Below, piece after piece: positions 1 to 9,244 of a DNA stretch of 64,000 nucleotides. Below the pieces are notes generated by a model, which was given only the letters and a program-made list of their open reading frames with translations, was not told the origin of the DNA and did not search any database. How positions within the stretch are numbered: position 1 is the stretch's first letter; each line of letters starts with the position of its first letter. The translations under genes were made by a program, and so were the position numbers. The DNA is from Ferrovibrio sp. (GTDB lineage: Bacteria; Pseudomonadota; Alphaproteobacteria; Ferrovibrionales; Ferrovibrionaceae), in contig NZ_JANLJJ010000079.1 of the NCBI RefSeq assembly GCF_029255545.1, positions 1 to 64,000 of the forward strand. Direction: 5' to 3'.

Positions 1-2
1 CC

Positions 3-803
3 CTAGGCCAGGGCGCGCAGGATCTCCTGCGAGCCTGTGACAAAGCCAAAGCATTTCTTCACATTCCAGATCGTCGCCTCGGTGCAGAAATCCGGCGAGG
101 TGGTGGCGCAGCAATCCTCGACCAGCACGCAGCCATAGCCGAGGAAATTGGCGTCGGTCAGGCTGTGCAGCACGCATTGATCGGTGTTCACGCCGGCAAA
201 CAGCAGCGTGCGGATATCCAGGTTGCGCAGGATGCTGTCGAGCGGCGTGTCCCAGAAGCCGCTGATACGGTATTTGTCGACCCTGATGTCTTGCGGCAGC
301 GGCGCCAGTTCGTCGACCACAGCGGCGGCCCAGCTGTCTTTCTGCAGTACGTTTGCGCCGCTGCCGGGCAGGGGATCGCCCAGGCCGATGCCGGTGCCGG
401 CCGGCTTGTAGAGATGGATCTGGTTCGGCGGCATGTTGGCGAGGTCGGGCCGGTTGCCCCAGTTGACCCAGATCACTGGCATGCCGGCCTGGCGCAGGGC
501 GGGTAACAGCTGCTGTAGCGGCGCGATCGGCCTGCGGTCGGGCGTGTAGTCGACGCCGAGATGGTCGACCCAGCCGCCCCTGGCGCAGAAATCGTTCTGC
601 ATGTCGATCACCACCATCGCGCTGCGGTTCAGGTCGATCGTGACATTCTGCGGCGCCGCCGCGACCGGCAGCGGGCGTGGCGCCAGCGGCGGCCGGGCCA
701 TGTCGACATGACCGGCATTCGCGGCCCAGAGATGCCGGGCCTTGGGCGCACCGAGCTGCTGCAGGGGCGGTTCGACGCGGGACGTTTGATCGATGTCGCT
801 CAT
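3..803 (-). CDS. isochorismatase-family cysteine hydrolase (biuret/ureide amidohydrolase-like)
   Basis: Triad context VVIDMQNDF / DKYRISGFWDTPLD / GVNTDQCVLHS. ORF track runs to 1028, but MSDIDQTS (803) is the more plausible start. Confidence 0.85.
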   Translation of the reverse strand: MSDIDQTSRVEPPLQQLGAPKARHLWAANAGHVDMARPPLAPRPLPVAAAPQNVTIDLNRSAMVVIDMQNDFCARGGWVDHLGVDYTPDRRPIAPLQQLLPALRQAGMPVIWVNWGNRPDLANMPPNQIHLYKPAGTGIGLGDPLPGSGANVLQKDSWAAAVVDELAPLPQDIRVDKYRISGFWDTPLDSILRNLDIRTLLFAGVNTDQCVLHSLTDANFLGYGCVLVEDCCATTSPDFCTEATIWNVKKCFGFVTGSQEILRALA

Positions 804-922
804 GGTCTGCCTCATCCGGCTGGGTCGATGCTCCACGTCGACGTAGCAAATTCCCTGCCATGGGCTTTTATGCGGATTGCCGGGACTGGCCGACCTAGTG
901 TTGATTAAATAAAGTGCATTTC

Positions 923-939
923 CTGCATACTGCATGCAG
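923..939. promoter_or_regulatory. candidate GntR operator, site 1 (CTGCATACTGCATGCAG)
   Basis: TGCATACTGCATGCA at 924-938, in the divergent intergenic region of the isochorismatase and BMP genes; 14/15 identical to 8954-8968. Confidence 0.5.
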
Positions 940-1077
940 AACTGGCAGCCCATACACTGCCCCGGCGCCGGGCTGCCGGCTTTTAGACAGCAAATACAGG
1001 CTCCTACGCTGCCTCGCGGCTCTGGCATGCCGATTGCTGATCCCCTGATGGAGACTCATTAAAGGGGGAGCGTGACC

Positions 1078-2070
1078 ATGCTGAAATTTGACCGCCGGGA
1101 ATTCCTCGTGGGCAGCGCCGGGGCTGCCGGACTTGTCATGCTGGGCGGCCTGGCCAGGCCGGCGCGGGCGGCGGGCGCCCTCACCGTCGGCGTGCTGATC
1201 CCCGGCTCGAAGGCCGACAAGGGCTGGATGGAATCGGGGTATGACGGCCTGAAGGCGGCCGAGAAGAAACTCGGCGCCAAGATCACGGTGAAATACATCG
1301 AGAATGTGAAATTCGCCGACATGGAGCAGGTGCTGGTCGCGCTGGCCGGCAAGAACGAGCTGGTGATCGGCGTCGGCGGCCAGACCCAGGCTTCCGTCTT
1401 CAAGGTGGCGCCGCGCTTCCCGAAGGCGAAATTCGCCATCGTCGGCGGCAATGCCGATGCGGCCAAGCCGGCCAATGTGGCGGCCTATGACGTGCGCCAG
1501 GCCGAGATCGGCTTCGTCGCCGGCGCGGCGGCGGCGATGCTGTCGAAAAACGGCGCGGTCTCCTATGTCGGCGGCCTGGAGATTCCGGCCATCGTCAATA
1601 CCGGCAAGGAATTCGGCAACGGCGCCAAGTATATCAACCCGGGCATCAAGTATTTCGAGACTTACACCGGCGATTTCGACGATGTCGCCAAGTCGAAGGA
1701 AGCCACGCTCGCCGCCATCGCCCAGGGCGCCGACGTGCATTACCACATCCTCAATCTCGGCCTGCGCGGCATGGAGCAGGCGGCGCGCGAGAAGGGCACG
1801 CATATCATCGGCAGCTACACCAATCGCTGCGGCACCGATCCGCTCTACATCGCCTATTCGATCACCGGCGTCGGTTTCCAGGTCGAATACGCCATCGAGC
1901 AGGCGGTGGCCGGCAGCTGGAAGCCGGAATTCAAGCCCTTTGGCCTGGCCATGGGGCCGCAATCGTCTGACATCGCCATCTGCAAAGGCGCCACGCCGGA
2001 GATGATCGCCAGGCTCGACCAGATCAAGAAGGACCTGCTGTCGGGCAAGATCAAGGTGCTCGACGCCTGA
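1078..2070 (+). CDS. BMP-family ABC transporter substrate-binding protein
   Basis: Tat-like signal (DRREFLVGSAGAAG...ARA) then BMP-like LTVGVLIPGSKADKGWMESGYDGL; ABC genes follow directly. AGGGGGAG RBS fits ATG at 1078 better than GTG at 1072. Confidence 0.88.
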   Translation: MLKFDRREFLVGSAGAAGLVMLGGLARPARAAGALTVGVLIPGSKADKGWMESGYDGLKAAEKKLGAKITVKYIENVKFADMEQVLVALAGKNELVIGVGGQTQASVFKVAPRFPKAKFAIVGGNADAAKPANVAAYDVRQAEIGFVAGAAAAMLSKNGAVSYVGGLEIPAIVNTGKEFGNGAKYINPGIKYFETYTGDFDDVAKSKEATLAAIAQGADVHYHILNLGLRGMEQAAREKGTHIIGSYTNRCGTDPLYIAYSITGVGFQVEYAIEQAVAGSWKPEFKPFGLAMGPQSSDIAICKGATPEMIARLDQIKKDLLSGKIKVLDA

Positions 2071-2092
2071 GGCCATCCGGAAGGACGTCGTC

Positions 2093-3673
2093 ATGCACGG
2101 CATGCCGGAAGGCGGGGTGGGACAGACGGCGGCCGCAGCGATGCGGCCGCTGCTGGCGCTTGAGTCGCTTGGCAAACGATTCGGCAACCTGCAGGCCCTG
2201 AAGGATGTTGCGCTGGAGTTCCGTGCCGGCGAGGTGCATTGCCTGTTGGGCGAGAATGGCGCCGGCAAATCCACGCTGTGCAACCTGATCTTCGGCGTCT
2301 ATCGGCCCGATGAAGGGGTGATGCGATTTGCCGGAAAGGAATGGGCGCCGTCCGGTCCGGCCGAGGCGCTGGACAGCGGCATCGCCATGGTGCACCAGCA
2401 TTTCAGCCTGGTGCCGCGCATGACGGTGGTCGAGAACCTGATGCTGGGGCAGAGCCGCGGCATCCTGAAGCGGCGGCAATTCGCCGCCATGATCCGCGCG
2501 ACGGCGGAACGCTTTGGTTTCACGCTGGACCCGGAAGCCGTGGTCGGCGAATTGTCGGTCGGCGAGCGCCAGCGCACCGAGATCGTCAAATGCCTGATGC
2601 GCGAACCGCGCCTGCTGGTGCTGGACGAGCCCACCGCCGTGCTGCCGCCGGGCGAGATTGGCGCGCTGCTGGATATCTGCCGCCGGGTGGCCGATAGCGG
2701 CCGCGCCGTCATCCTCGTCACCCACAAGCTGGCCGAGATCGCAAAAGTGGCGGACCGCGTCTCGGTTCTGCGCGGCGGTCAGGTGGTGGCAAAGGCGGAG
2801 ATGGCCTCGGCCGACATGGGCGCGCTGGTGCGGGCCATGGTGGGGCGCGAGGTGAAGTCGCTGGACGTGGCGCTGGCGGAAGCCGCCGGCAGGACGGAAA
2901 CACGGGCAGGCGGGGATGAAAAGGCGCCGCATGCCCTGGTCTGTGACGGCCTCGGCGTGCGCGATCGCCATGGCGCCACGCGGCTGGACAATTTCACCCT
3001 GGAAATCCGCGCCGGCGAGATCGTTGGCCTGGCCGGCGTCGAGGGCAACGGGCAGAGCGAGCTGGGCATGGTGCTGGCCGGATTGCTGCGGCCCAGCGCC
3101 GGACGGTTCTTCATCGGCGACACCGACCTGACCGCGGCGGGCGCGGCAGCGGTGACGGCGGCGGGTGGCGGCATCGTGCCAGAGGATCGCCATGCGGTGG
3201 CCTGCGTCACGGGCATGAGCGTGGCCGAGAACATGTATCTCAACAAGCTGGGCCAGTTCACCCGCTTCGGCCTGCTGCGGCGCAAGGCGCTGAACGAGGC
3301 CGCGCGCGGCCTGATGCGGAATTTCGACGTGCGCGCCGCCGGGCCGGAAGCCGCATTCTCCGGCCTGTCGGGCGGCAACCAGCAGAAGGCGGTGCTGGCG
3401 CGCGAACTCACGCTGTCGCCGCTGAAGGCGCTGGTCGCGGCGCAGCCGACCCGTGGCCTGGATATCAATGCCGTGGAAGCCGTCTACCGCCAGATCCGCG
3501 CGGCGGCCAATCGTGGTGCCGGCGTATTGCTGATCTCCAGCGAACTGGACGAGCTGATCGCCGTGGCCGACCGCATCGTGGTGCTGTATCGCGGTCGCCT
3601 GGTCGGCGAACGGCCGGCCAGGGCCAGCGAACGCGGCGCCATCGGCGCGCTGATGTCGGGGCAGGCGGCATGA
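2093..3673 (+). CDS. ABC transporter ATP-binding protein, two ATPase domains (nucleoside/BMP type)
   Basis: Walker A GENGAGKST, LSVGERQRTEIVKCL, LLVLDEPTAVL; second domain with LSGGNQQKAVLAREL. Confidence 0.93.
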   Translation: MHGMPEGGVGQTAAAAMRPLLALESLGKRFGNLQALKDVALEFRAGEVHCLLGENGAGKSTLCNLIFGVYRPDEGVMRFAGKEWAPSGPAEALDSGIAMVHQHFSLVPRMTVVENLMLGQSRGILKRRQFAAMIRATAERFGFTLDPEAVVGELSVGERQRTEIVKCLMREPRLLVLDEPTAVLPPGEIGALLDICRRVADSGRAVILVTHKLAEIAKVADRVSVLRGGQVVAKAEMASADMGALVRAMVGREVKSLDVALAEAAGRTETRAGGDEKAPHALVCDGLGVRDRHGATRLDNFTLEIRAGEIVGLAGVEGNGQSELGMVLAGLLRPSAGRFFIGDTDLTAAGAAAVTAAGGGIVPEDRHAVACVTGMSVAENMYLNKLGQFTRFGLLRRKALNEAARGLMRNFDVRAAGPEAAFSGLSGGNQQKAVLARELTLSPLKALVAAQPTRGLDINAVEAVYRQIRAAANRGAGVLLISSELDELIAVADRIVVLYRGRLVGERPARASERGAIGALMSGQAA

Positions 3674-4752
3674 GCGCGCTTGTCCTTGCCCTGCCGGACC
3701 GCCGCCGCATCGCGCGGCTCGCCATCCCGCTGGGCGTCGTGATCACCTCGCTGCTGGTCAGCCTGCTGCTGATCGCCATCAGCGGCCGCTCGGTGCCCGA
3801 GGCCATCGAGGCGTTTCTCGATGGCGCCTTCGGCACCGCCTTTGCCTTCGGCGCCTCGGTCAACCGCGCCGTGGCGCTGTCGATGGTGGGGCTGGGCTTC
3901 ATTCTCGCCTTCCGCGCCAATCTCACCAATGTGGGCGGCGAAGGCCAGATCGCGGTGGGCGGCATCGCCGCCACCGCCGTGGCGCTGCATGGCCATGTGG
4001 CCGATCTGCCGCTGGGCCTGGCCGTGCTGCTGCCGATCCTGGCCGGCACGCTGGCGGGTGCGGCCTGGGGCGGCATTGCCGGCCTGCTGAAGGTGCGGTT
4101 CGGCACCAACGAGGTGATCTCCACGCTGCTGCTCGGTTTCATCGCCCTGCTGATGGTCTACTGGTCGGTGCAGTCGACCGCTTTGCTGCGCCAGCCGCAG
4201 ACCTCATCGGCGACGCTGCCGGAATCGCTGCCGATCCCGCCTTTGACGCGATTGCCCGGCCTGACTCCCGATCCGGAATCGCCGCTGCATGTCGGCCTGA
4301 TCATCTGTCTGCTGGCCGCCGTCGCGACGGCCGTGGTGCTGCAGCGCTCGACCTTTGGCCTGCGCTTGCGCGCCATCGGGCTGAATGAGCTGGCGGCAAG
4401 GCGGGCCGGCATGCCCGGCGGCCTGCTGCTGATGGCGGCCCTGGCGATTGCCGGCGGTTTCGGCGGTCTGGCCGGCGCCATCATGCTGCAGGGCGAACAG
4501 TATTACCTGAAGACCGGCTTCTCGTCGGGCTACGGCTTTGATGGCCTGGTGGTCGGCCTGCTGTCGCGCGGCTCCGCCATTGGCGTGCTGGCCGGCGCGC
4601 TGTTTTTTGGTTTCCTGCGTTCCGGCGGCATCTCGATGGAGATCATGGCCGGCGTGCCGGCGGCGCTGACGCTGGTGATCCAGGGCCTGATCGTCATCGC
4701 GGTGGCCGGTTCGGTGATCCTGATCGAGAAACTGGACAAGGAGCCACGCTGA
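3670..4752 (+). CDS. ABC transporter permease (BMP/nucleoside type)
   Basis: Multi-TM protein overlapping the ATPase stop; GGEGQIAVGGIAATAVAL and FGTNEVISTLLLGFIAL motifs. Confidence 0.9.
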   Translation: MSALVLALPDRRRIARLAIPLGVVITSLLVSLLLIAISGRSVPEAIEAFLDGAFGTAFAFGASVNRAVALSMVGLGFILAFRANLTNVGGEGQIAVGGIAATAVALHGHVADLPLGLAVLLPILAGTLAGAAWGGIAGLLKVRFGTNEVISTLLLGFIALLMVYWSVQSTALLRQPQTSSATLPESLPIPPLTRLPGLTPDPESPLHVGLIICLLAAVATAVVLQRSTFGLRLRAIGLNELAARRAGMPGGLLLMAALAIAGGFGGLAGAIMLQGEQYYLKTGFSSGYGFDGLVVGLLSRGSAIGVLAGALFFGFLRSGGISMEIMAGVPAALTLVIQGLIVIAVAGSVILIEKLDKEPR

Positions 4753-5672
4753 TGGAGGAGACGCTGGCCATCTTCATCGCCTCCACCTTGCGGCTGGCCA
4801 TGCCGCTGATCCTGGCGGCCAGCGGCGAACTGGTCAGCGAACGTGCCGGGGTGTTGAATCTCAGCCTGGAAGGCATGATGCTGACGGCGGCCTTTTTCGG
4901 CGCGCTCGGCTCCTGGGCCACCGGCAATCCGGTGCTGGGCATCTGCTGCGCGGTGATCGCCGCGCTTGCCGTCGCCACCGTGCAGGCTTTGCTCAGCGTG
5001 CATCTGCGCGCCAACCAGCTGGTGGTGGGCATCGGCTTCAACATCCTGGCGCTGGGTGCAACGACGCTTCTCTATCGCATCATCTTCGGCGGCCTGTCGC
5101 GCGAGGAAATTCCTGGCCTGCCCAAACTCGATATTCCGGGCCTGAGCGACCTGCCCTTCATCGGCACGGCCTTCCTGCAGCAATCGGTGTTCGTCTATGT
5201 TGGGCTGGCCTTCGTCGGCCTGATCTGGCTGATGCTGAGATACACCGCCTTCGGCCTGGCGGTGCGCGCCGTGGGCGACGAGCCGCGCTCTGCCGACAAG
5301 GCCGGCATCCCGGTGCTGCGTGTCCGCTATCTCGCCATCCTGATCACGGGTTTCATGGCCGGGCTGGCCGGCTCGTTCCTGTCCATTGCCGATATCAACA
5401 CCTTCACCGAAAACATGACCAATGGTGCCGGCTACCTGGCGCTGGCCGGCGTGATCTTCGGCGGCTGGAATATCGGCCGCACCATCGGTGCCTGCCTGCT
5501 GTTCGGCGCCGCCACGGCGCTGCAGTTCCAGCTGCCGGCCATGGGCATCAACGTGCCGACGGCTTTCCTGCTGATGCTGCCTTATCTGCTGGCCTTGCTG
5601 GCGGTGGCCGGCGTGGTCGGCCGGCTGGAGCCACCCACCGCGCTGACCCTGCCGTTCCAGCGCGGCAAGTGA
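4752..5672 (+). CDS. ABC transporter permease (BMP/nucleoside type)
   Basis: Multi-[18 protein letters not shown] and [16 protein letters not shown] typical of this family; overlaps the previous stop. Confidence 0.9.
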   Translation: MEETLAIFIASTLRLAMPLILAASGELVSERAGVLNLSLEGMMLTAAFFGALGSWATGNPVLGICCAVIAALAVATVQALLSVHLRANQLVVGIGFNILALGATTLLYRIIFGGLSREEIPGLPKLDIPGLSDLPFIGTAFLQQSVFVYVGLAFVGLIWLMLRYTAFGLAVRAVGDEPRSADKAGIPVLRVRYLAILITGFMAGLAGSFLSIADINTFTENMTNGAGYLALAGVIFGGWNIGRTIGACLLFGAATALQFQLPAMGINVPTAFLLMLPYLLALLAVAGVVGRLEPPTALTLPFQRGK

Positions 5673-5682
5673 GGACAAGACC

Positions 5683-6345
5683 GTGCCATCCATCGCCGCC
5701 CAGCCTTACGATTACGGTTTCCCATCCGGCAAGCTGGCGCTGGTCGTGATCGACATGCAGCGCGACTTCATCGAGGAGGGCGGCTTCGGCTCGGTGCTGG
5801 GCAACGACGTGCGGCCGCTGAAAGCCATCGTGCCGACCGTGGCGCGACTGATCGCCGGATTCCGCGCCGCCAGCCTGCCGGTGATCCATACCCGCGAAGG
5901 GCACAAGTCCGATCTGTCCGACTGTCCGCCGGCCAAACGCGCGCGTGGTGGCGGCGCGCTTACCATTGGCGATGCCGGCCCGATGGGCCGTATCCTGGTC
6001 GATGGCGAGCCGGGCAACGACATCCTGCCCGAGCTGGCGCCGCTGCCGGACGAAACCGTGATCGTGAAACCGGGCAAGGGCGCTTTCTATGCCACGCCGC
6101 TGGGCGATATCCTGCAGGGGCTCGGCATCGGCCATCTCGTCTTCGCCGGCGTCACCACCGAGGTCTGCGTGCAGACGACCATGCGCGAGGCCAATGACCG
6201 CGGTTATGAATGCCTGCTGGCCGAGGATGCCACGCAGAGCTACTTCCCGGCCTTCAAGACGGCCACCCTGGCCATGATCCGGGCCCAGGGCGGCATTGTC
6301 GGCTGGACTGCGCCGAGCGATGCCGTGCTGGCGGCCCTGCGCTGA
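5683..6345 (+). CDS. isochorismatase-family cysteine hydrolase
   Basis: [45 protein letters not shown] start. Confidence 0.88.
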   Translation: MPSIAAQPYDYGFPSGKLALVVIDMQRDFIEEGGFGSVLGNDVRPLKAIVPTVARLIAGFRAASLPVIHTREGHKSDLSDCPPAKRARGGGALTIGDAGPMGRILVDGEPGNDILPELAPLPDETVIVKPGKGAFYATPLGDILQGLGIGHLVFAGVTTEVCVQTTMREANDRGYECLLAEDATQSYFPAFKTATLAMIRAQGGIVGWTAPSDAVLAALR

Positions 6346-6422
6346 ATGGCAAAAACCTGCATCGGATTTCCGGTATTCGTTTATAATCAGATCGTTGTTG
6401 AACTTGCTGTTGGTTGTCGCGT

Positions 6423-7133
6423 ATGTCCCAGTTTCTCACTCTTGCCGACCAGATCCGGGAAACGCTCGCCGAGCAGATCGTGTCCGGCGAACTTGCGCCG
6501 GGTACCCGGCTGGATGAAGTGGAAATCGCCAAGCGGGTTGGCCTGTCGCGCACCCCGGTCCGCGAGGCGTTCAAGGCGCTGACCGCGATGGGGTTCCTGG
6601 AGCACCGCCCGCGCAAGGGCGTGGTGGTCGCAGTGCCGGACCGGCAGCGGATCGAGGAAATGTTCGAGGTGATGGCCGAGGTGGAGGCGACCTGCGCCCG
6701 CTTTGCCGCGCTGCGTATGACGGCAAAGGAGCGCCGCGAGCTGGAAAGCCTGCATGAGCAATCGCTGCGCATGGTCAGGCAGAGCGACCTGGCCGGTTAT
6801 TCGTCCTTCAATACCGCCTTCCATGCCCTGATCTACAAGGGCAGCAAAAACAGCTTTCTGGAAGAGACGGCGCAATCGGTCCGGCGGCGCCTGATGCCAT
6901 ATCGGCAGTCGCAGTTCCGCGTGATTGGCCGGCTGAGCAGTTCGCATGCCGAGCATGACGAGGTGGTGAACGCCATCCTGCGCGGCGATGGCGATGCCGC
7001 GGAAAAGGCGATGCGCCAACATGTCTCCAGGGTGACCGTCGCATCGGTCGATTTTGTCGAGGAGCGCCGCTCGAAAAAAGCGGCGCTCAGCGCGCCGCCT
7101 GACGATAGGCCCGCCAGCCTCCGTATGCGGTGA
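6423..7133 (+). CDS. GntR-family transcriptional regulator (FCD type)
   Basis: N-terminal wHTH (IVSGELAPGTRLDEVEIAKRVGLSRTPVREAFKAL) and all-helical effector domain. Confidence 0.93.
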   Translation: MSQFLTLADQIRETLAEQIVSGELAPGTRLDEVEIAKRVGLSRTPVREAFKALTAMGFLEHRPRKGVVVAVPDRQRIEEMFEVMAEVEATCARFAALRMTAKERRELESLHEQSLRMVRQSDLAGYSSFNTAFHALIYKGSKNSFLEETAQSVRRRLMPYRQSQFRVIGRLSSSHAEHDEVVNAILRGDGDAAEKAMRQHVSRVTVASVDFVEERRSKKAALSAPPDDRPASLRMR

Positions 7134-8910
7134 TGTCGCGCGCGGCGGGAATGGCCGCCGCTTCGCAGACAAATCCCTTGATCTCGCGGCCATCGTCCAG
7201 CCGCACATCGGCGATGCCAAGCGGCCCGGGGATGCGGGCGGTGAAACTGCCGAAGCCGGCCGTCGGCAACAGCCAGATTTCGCATTCGATGCCTGCCCCA
7301 CTGCCCGGCTCGACGCGCACCAGGCCGGGGCGCTGGATGGCGCCCTCCAGGGCATAGAGTTTGTAGTCTGGCGAGGTTCGGGCCGGGCCGGCCAGCCTGG
7401 CGCCCAGATTCAGCAGTTCGTGATTGAGCGGCTGGCCGCTGAGATGGGCGCCGAACACGGCGAGCGGCACGAAGGGATAGGATGGCGCCGGCGCGGCAGC
7501 GACGTCTGGCAGCCTATGCGGGCCGGCGCCCAGCGGCAGGCTGGCGGCGGCATGAGCGGCCTGGCCGATGGCGGCGAGGACGGGTTCGTGGAAACGCGGC
7601 GCGATCAGCGTGATGCCGGCGGGCAGGCCATCGGGCTGGAAGCCATTCGGCACCGCCAGCGCGGCGAGGTCAAAATAGTTCACGAAATTGGTGTAGTAGC
7701 CGAGATTGGCATTGAGCTGGAGCGGCTCTGCCGCGACATCGTCGATGCGATAGATCGTGCCGCTGGTCGGCACCAGCAGGACATCGATGTCCTGCCAGAC
7801 CGGCATCGTCTTCTGGCGCAGGCCCTGCAGGCGGTAATACAGGCGATGCACATCCACGCCGCTGGCGGCCTTGCCGCTGTCGATGATCCCGCGCGTCACC
7901 GGATGCATCGCATCGCCATGGCTGGCGAGGAAGTCGGCGATCGCGGCCGTGCGCTCGGCGGTTCCCGCCGGCTGGTAGAGCAGGCCGGCGGCTTCGGCAA
8001 ACGGCGTGTAGTCGATTTCGACCGGCTGGCCGCCCATTGCCGTCAGCCGTGCCACGGCCTGTGCGAACAGGGCTTCGGCGGCGGCGTTGCCGAAGAATTT
8101 CAGGTCGGCTTTGCGGGGCAGGCCGAAGCGGAACGAAGCCGGTGGCGCAGGCATGACGGCGGCCCAGCCGGTCGGCGCGGCGCGGCTGTAATCGTCGCCG
8201 GCATCGAAACCACCCGCGGCCTGCAGCACGGCCATGGCATCGGGTACCGTCAGCGCGAAGACCGACACGCAATCGATCGAGCGGCAGGCCGGCACGACGC
8301 CGCGGGCGCTGAGCAGGCCGATGCTGGGCTTCAGGCCAACGATGTTGTTGAAACCGGCCGGCACGCGGCCCGATCCCGCCGTATCGGTGCCGAGCGCGAA
8401 GCTGACCAGGCCGCTGCTGACCGCCACGGCGGAGCCCGAGCTGGAGCCGCCCGGAATGTAATCGGCGTTGAACGGGTTGCGTGCCACGCCATAGGGCGTA
8501 CGCGTGCCGACCAGGCCGGTGGCAAACTGATCAAGATTGGTCTTGCCGATCAGCATCGCGCCGGCGGCCAGAAGGCGCCCGACCGTGGTGGCCGATTGCG
8601 TGGGCGTGTAGGCGAAAGCGGTGCAGGCCGCGGTGGTCGGCAGGCCGGCGACATCGATATTGTCCTTCACCGCAAAGGGAATGCCCCAGAGCGGCTGGTC
8701 CGGCGAGGGCCCGCGCTGCTCCAGCTCGGCGGCCCGCGCCAGCGCGGCCTTGCGCTCGACCAGGCTGATCCAGACGCCATCCGCGCCACGGGCGGCGATC
8801 TCGTCGAACAGCAGCTCGACCAACTGGCCGGGAGTCTGGGCGCCGCTGCGATAGGCCTCGTGCAGCCGGGCCATGTCCAGGGAAATGGCGGGGCGGGATG
8901 ACTGGGTCAT
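7087..8910 (-). CDS. atzF: allophanate hydrolase-like amidase
   Basis: Amidase signature GGSSSGSAVAVSSGLVSFALGTDTAGSGRVPAG plus AtzF C-terminal domain (FGAHLSGQPLNHELL...GFVCEAA...DITAYGGWRAY). Start MTQSSRP at 8910. Confidence 0.88.
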   Translation of the reverse strand: MTQSSRPAISLDMARLHEAYRSGAQTPGQLVELLFDEIAARGADGVWISLVERKAALARAAELEQRGPSPDQPLWGIPFAVKDNIDVAGLPTTAACTAFAYTPTQSATTVGRLLAAGAMLIGKTNLDQFATGLVGTRTPYGVARNPFNADYIPGGSSSGSAVAVSSGLVSFALGTDTAGSGRVPAGFNNIVGLKPSIGLLSARGVVPACRSIDCVSVFALTVPDAMAVLQAAGGFDAGDDYSRAAPTGWAAVMPAPPASFRFGLPRKADLKFFGNAAAEALFAQAVARLTAMGGQPVEIDYTPFAEAAGLLYQPAGTAERTAAIADFLASHGDAMHPVTRGIIDSGKAASGVDVHRLYYRLQGLRQKTMPVWQDIDVLLVPTSGTIYRIDDVAAEPLQLNANLGYYTNFVNYFDLAALAVPNGFQPDGLPAGITLIAPRFHEPVLAAIGQAAHAAASLPLGAGPHRLPDVAAAPAPSYPFVPLAVFGAHLSGQPLNHELLNLGARLAGPARTSPDYKLYALEGAIQRPGLVRVEPGSGAGIECEIWLLPTAGFGSFTARIPGPLGIADVRLDDGREIKGFVCEAAAIPAARDITAYGGWRAYRQAAR

Positions 8911-8953
8911 GGCGGGCAATCCTTGGTGAAGGCGGTCGGAACAGCAATTATTA

Positions 8954-8970
8954 TGTATACTGCATGCAAT
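8954..8970. promoter_or_regulatory. candidate GntR operator, site 2 (TGTATACTGCATGCAAT)
   Basis: Near-identical to site 1, in the divergent region between atzF and the dipeptide-type ABC operon. Confidence 0.5.
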
Positions 8971-9244
8971 GAGTGTGCCGTATAAATATGCATTCAATAC
9001 ATTGATATTAATGGATTTTTGCGGAAATAACTGCTTGTTATTTAGTCGTTTTCAAATCGAAATATGCCTATTTTATGTGCTTAATGGCCTGTGGCGGGAC
9101 CGGCTGATGCTGTCGGCCCGAATCTGCTGGAGACGGATTCTGCATGCCCGGCCATGGGATTACGGGAATAGGCGCTGATTCTCTCCCCGCTGGCATAGCA
9201 GTTGCACTGCGGCAGGTATCGAAACTGCTGCCGGGGGAACTGCC

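Noticed and set aside
895-2283. 462-aa minus-strand ORF over the BMP SBP
   Set aside because: Antisense shadow ORF; the plus strand encodes a convincing SBP with signal peptide.
7054-8901. 615-aa plus-strand ORF
   Set aside because: Antisense to the atzF-like amidase (7087-8910), whose domains are clear. Arg/Gln/Gly-rich composition is typical of spurious high-GC ORFs.
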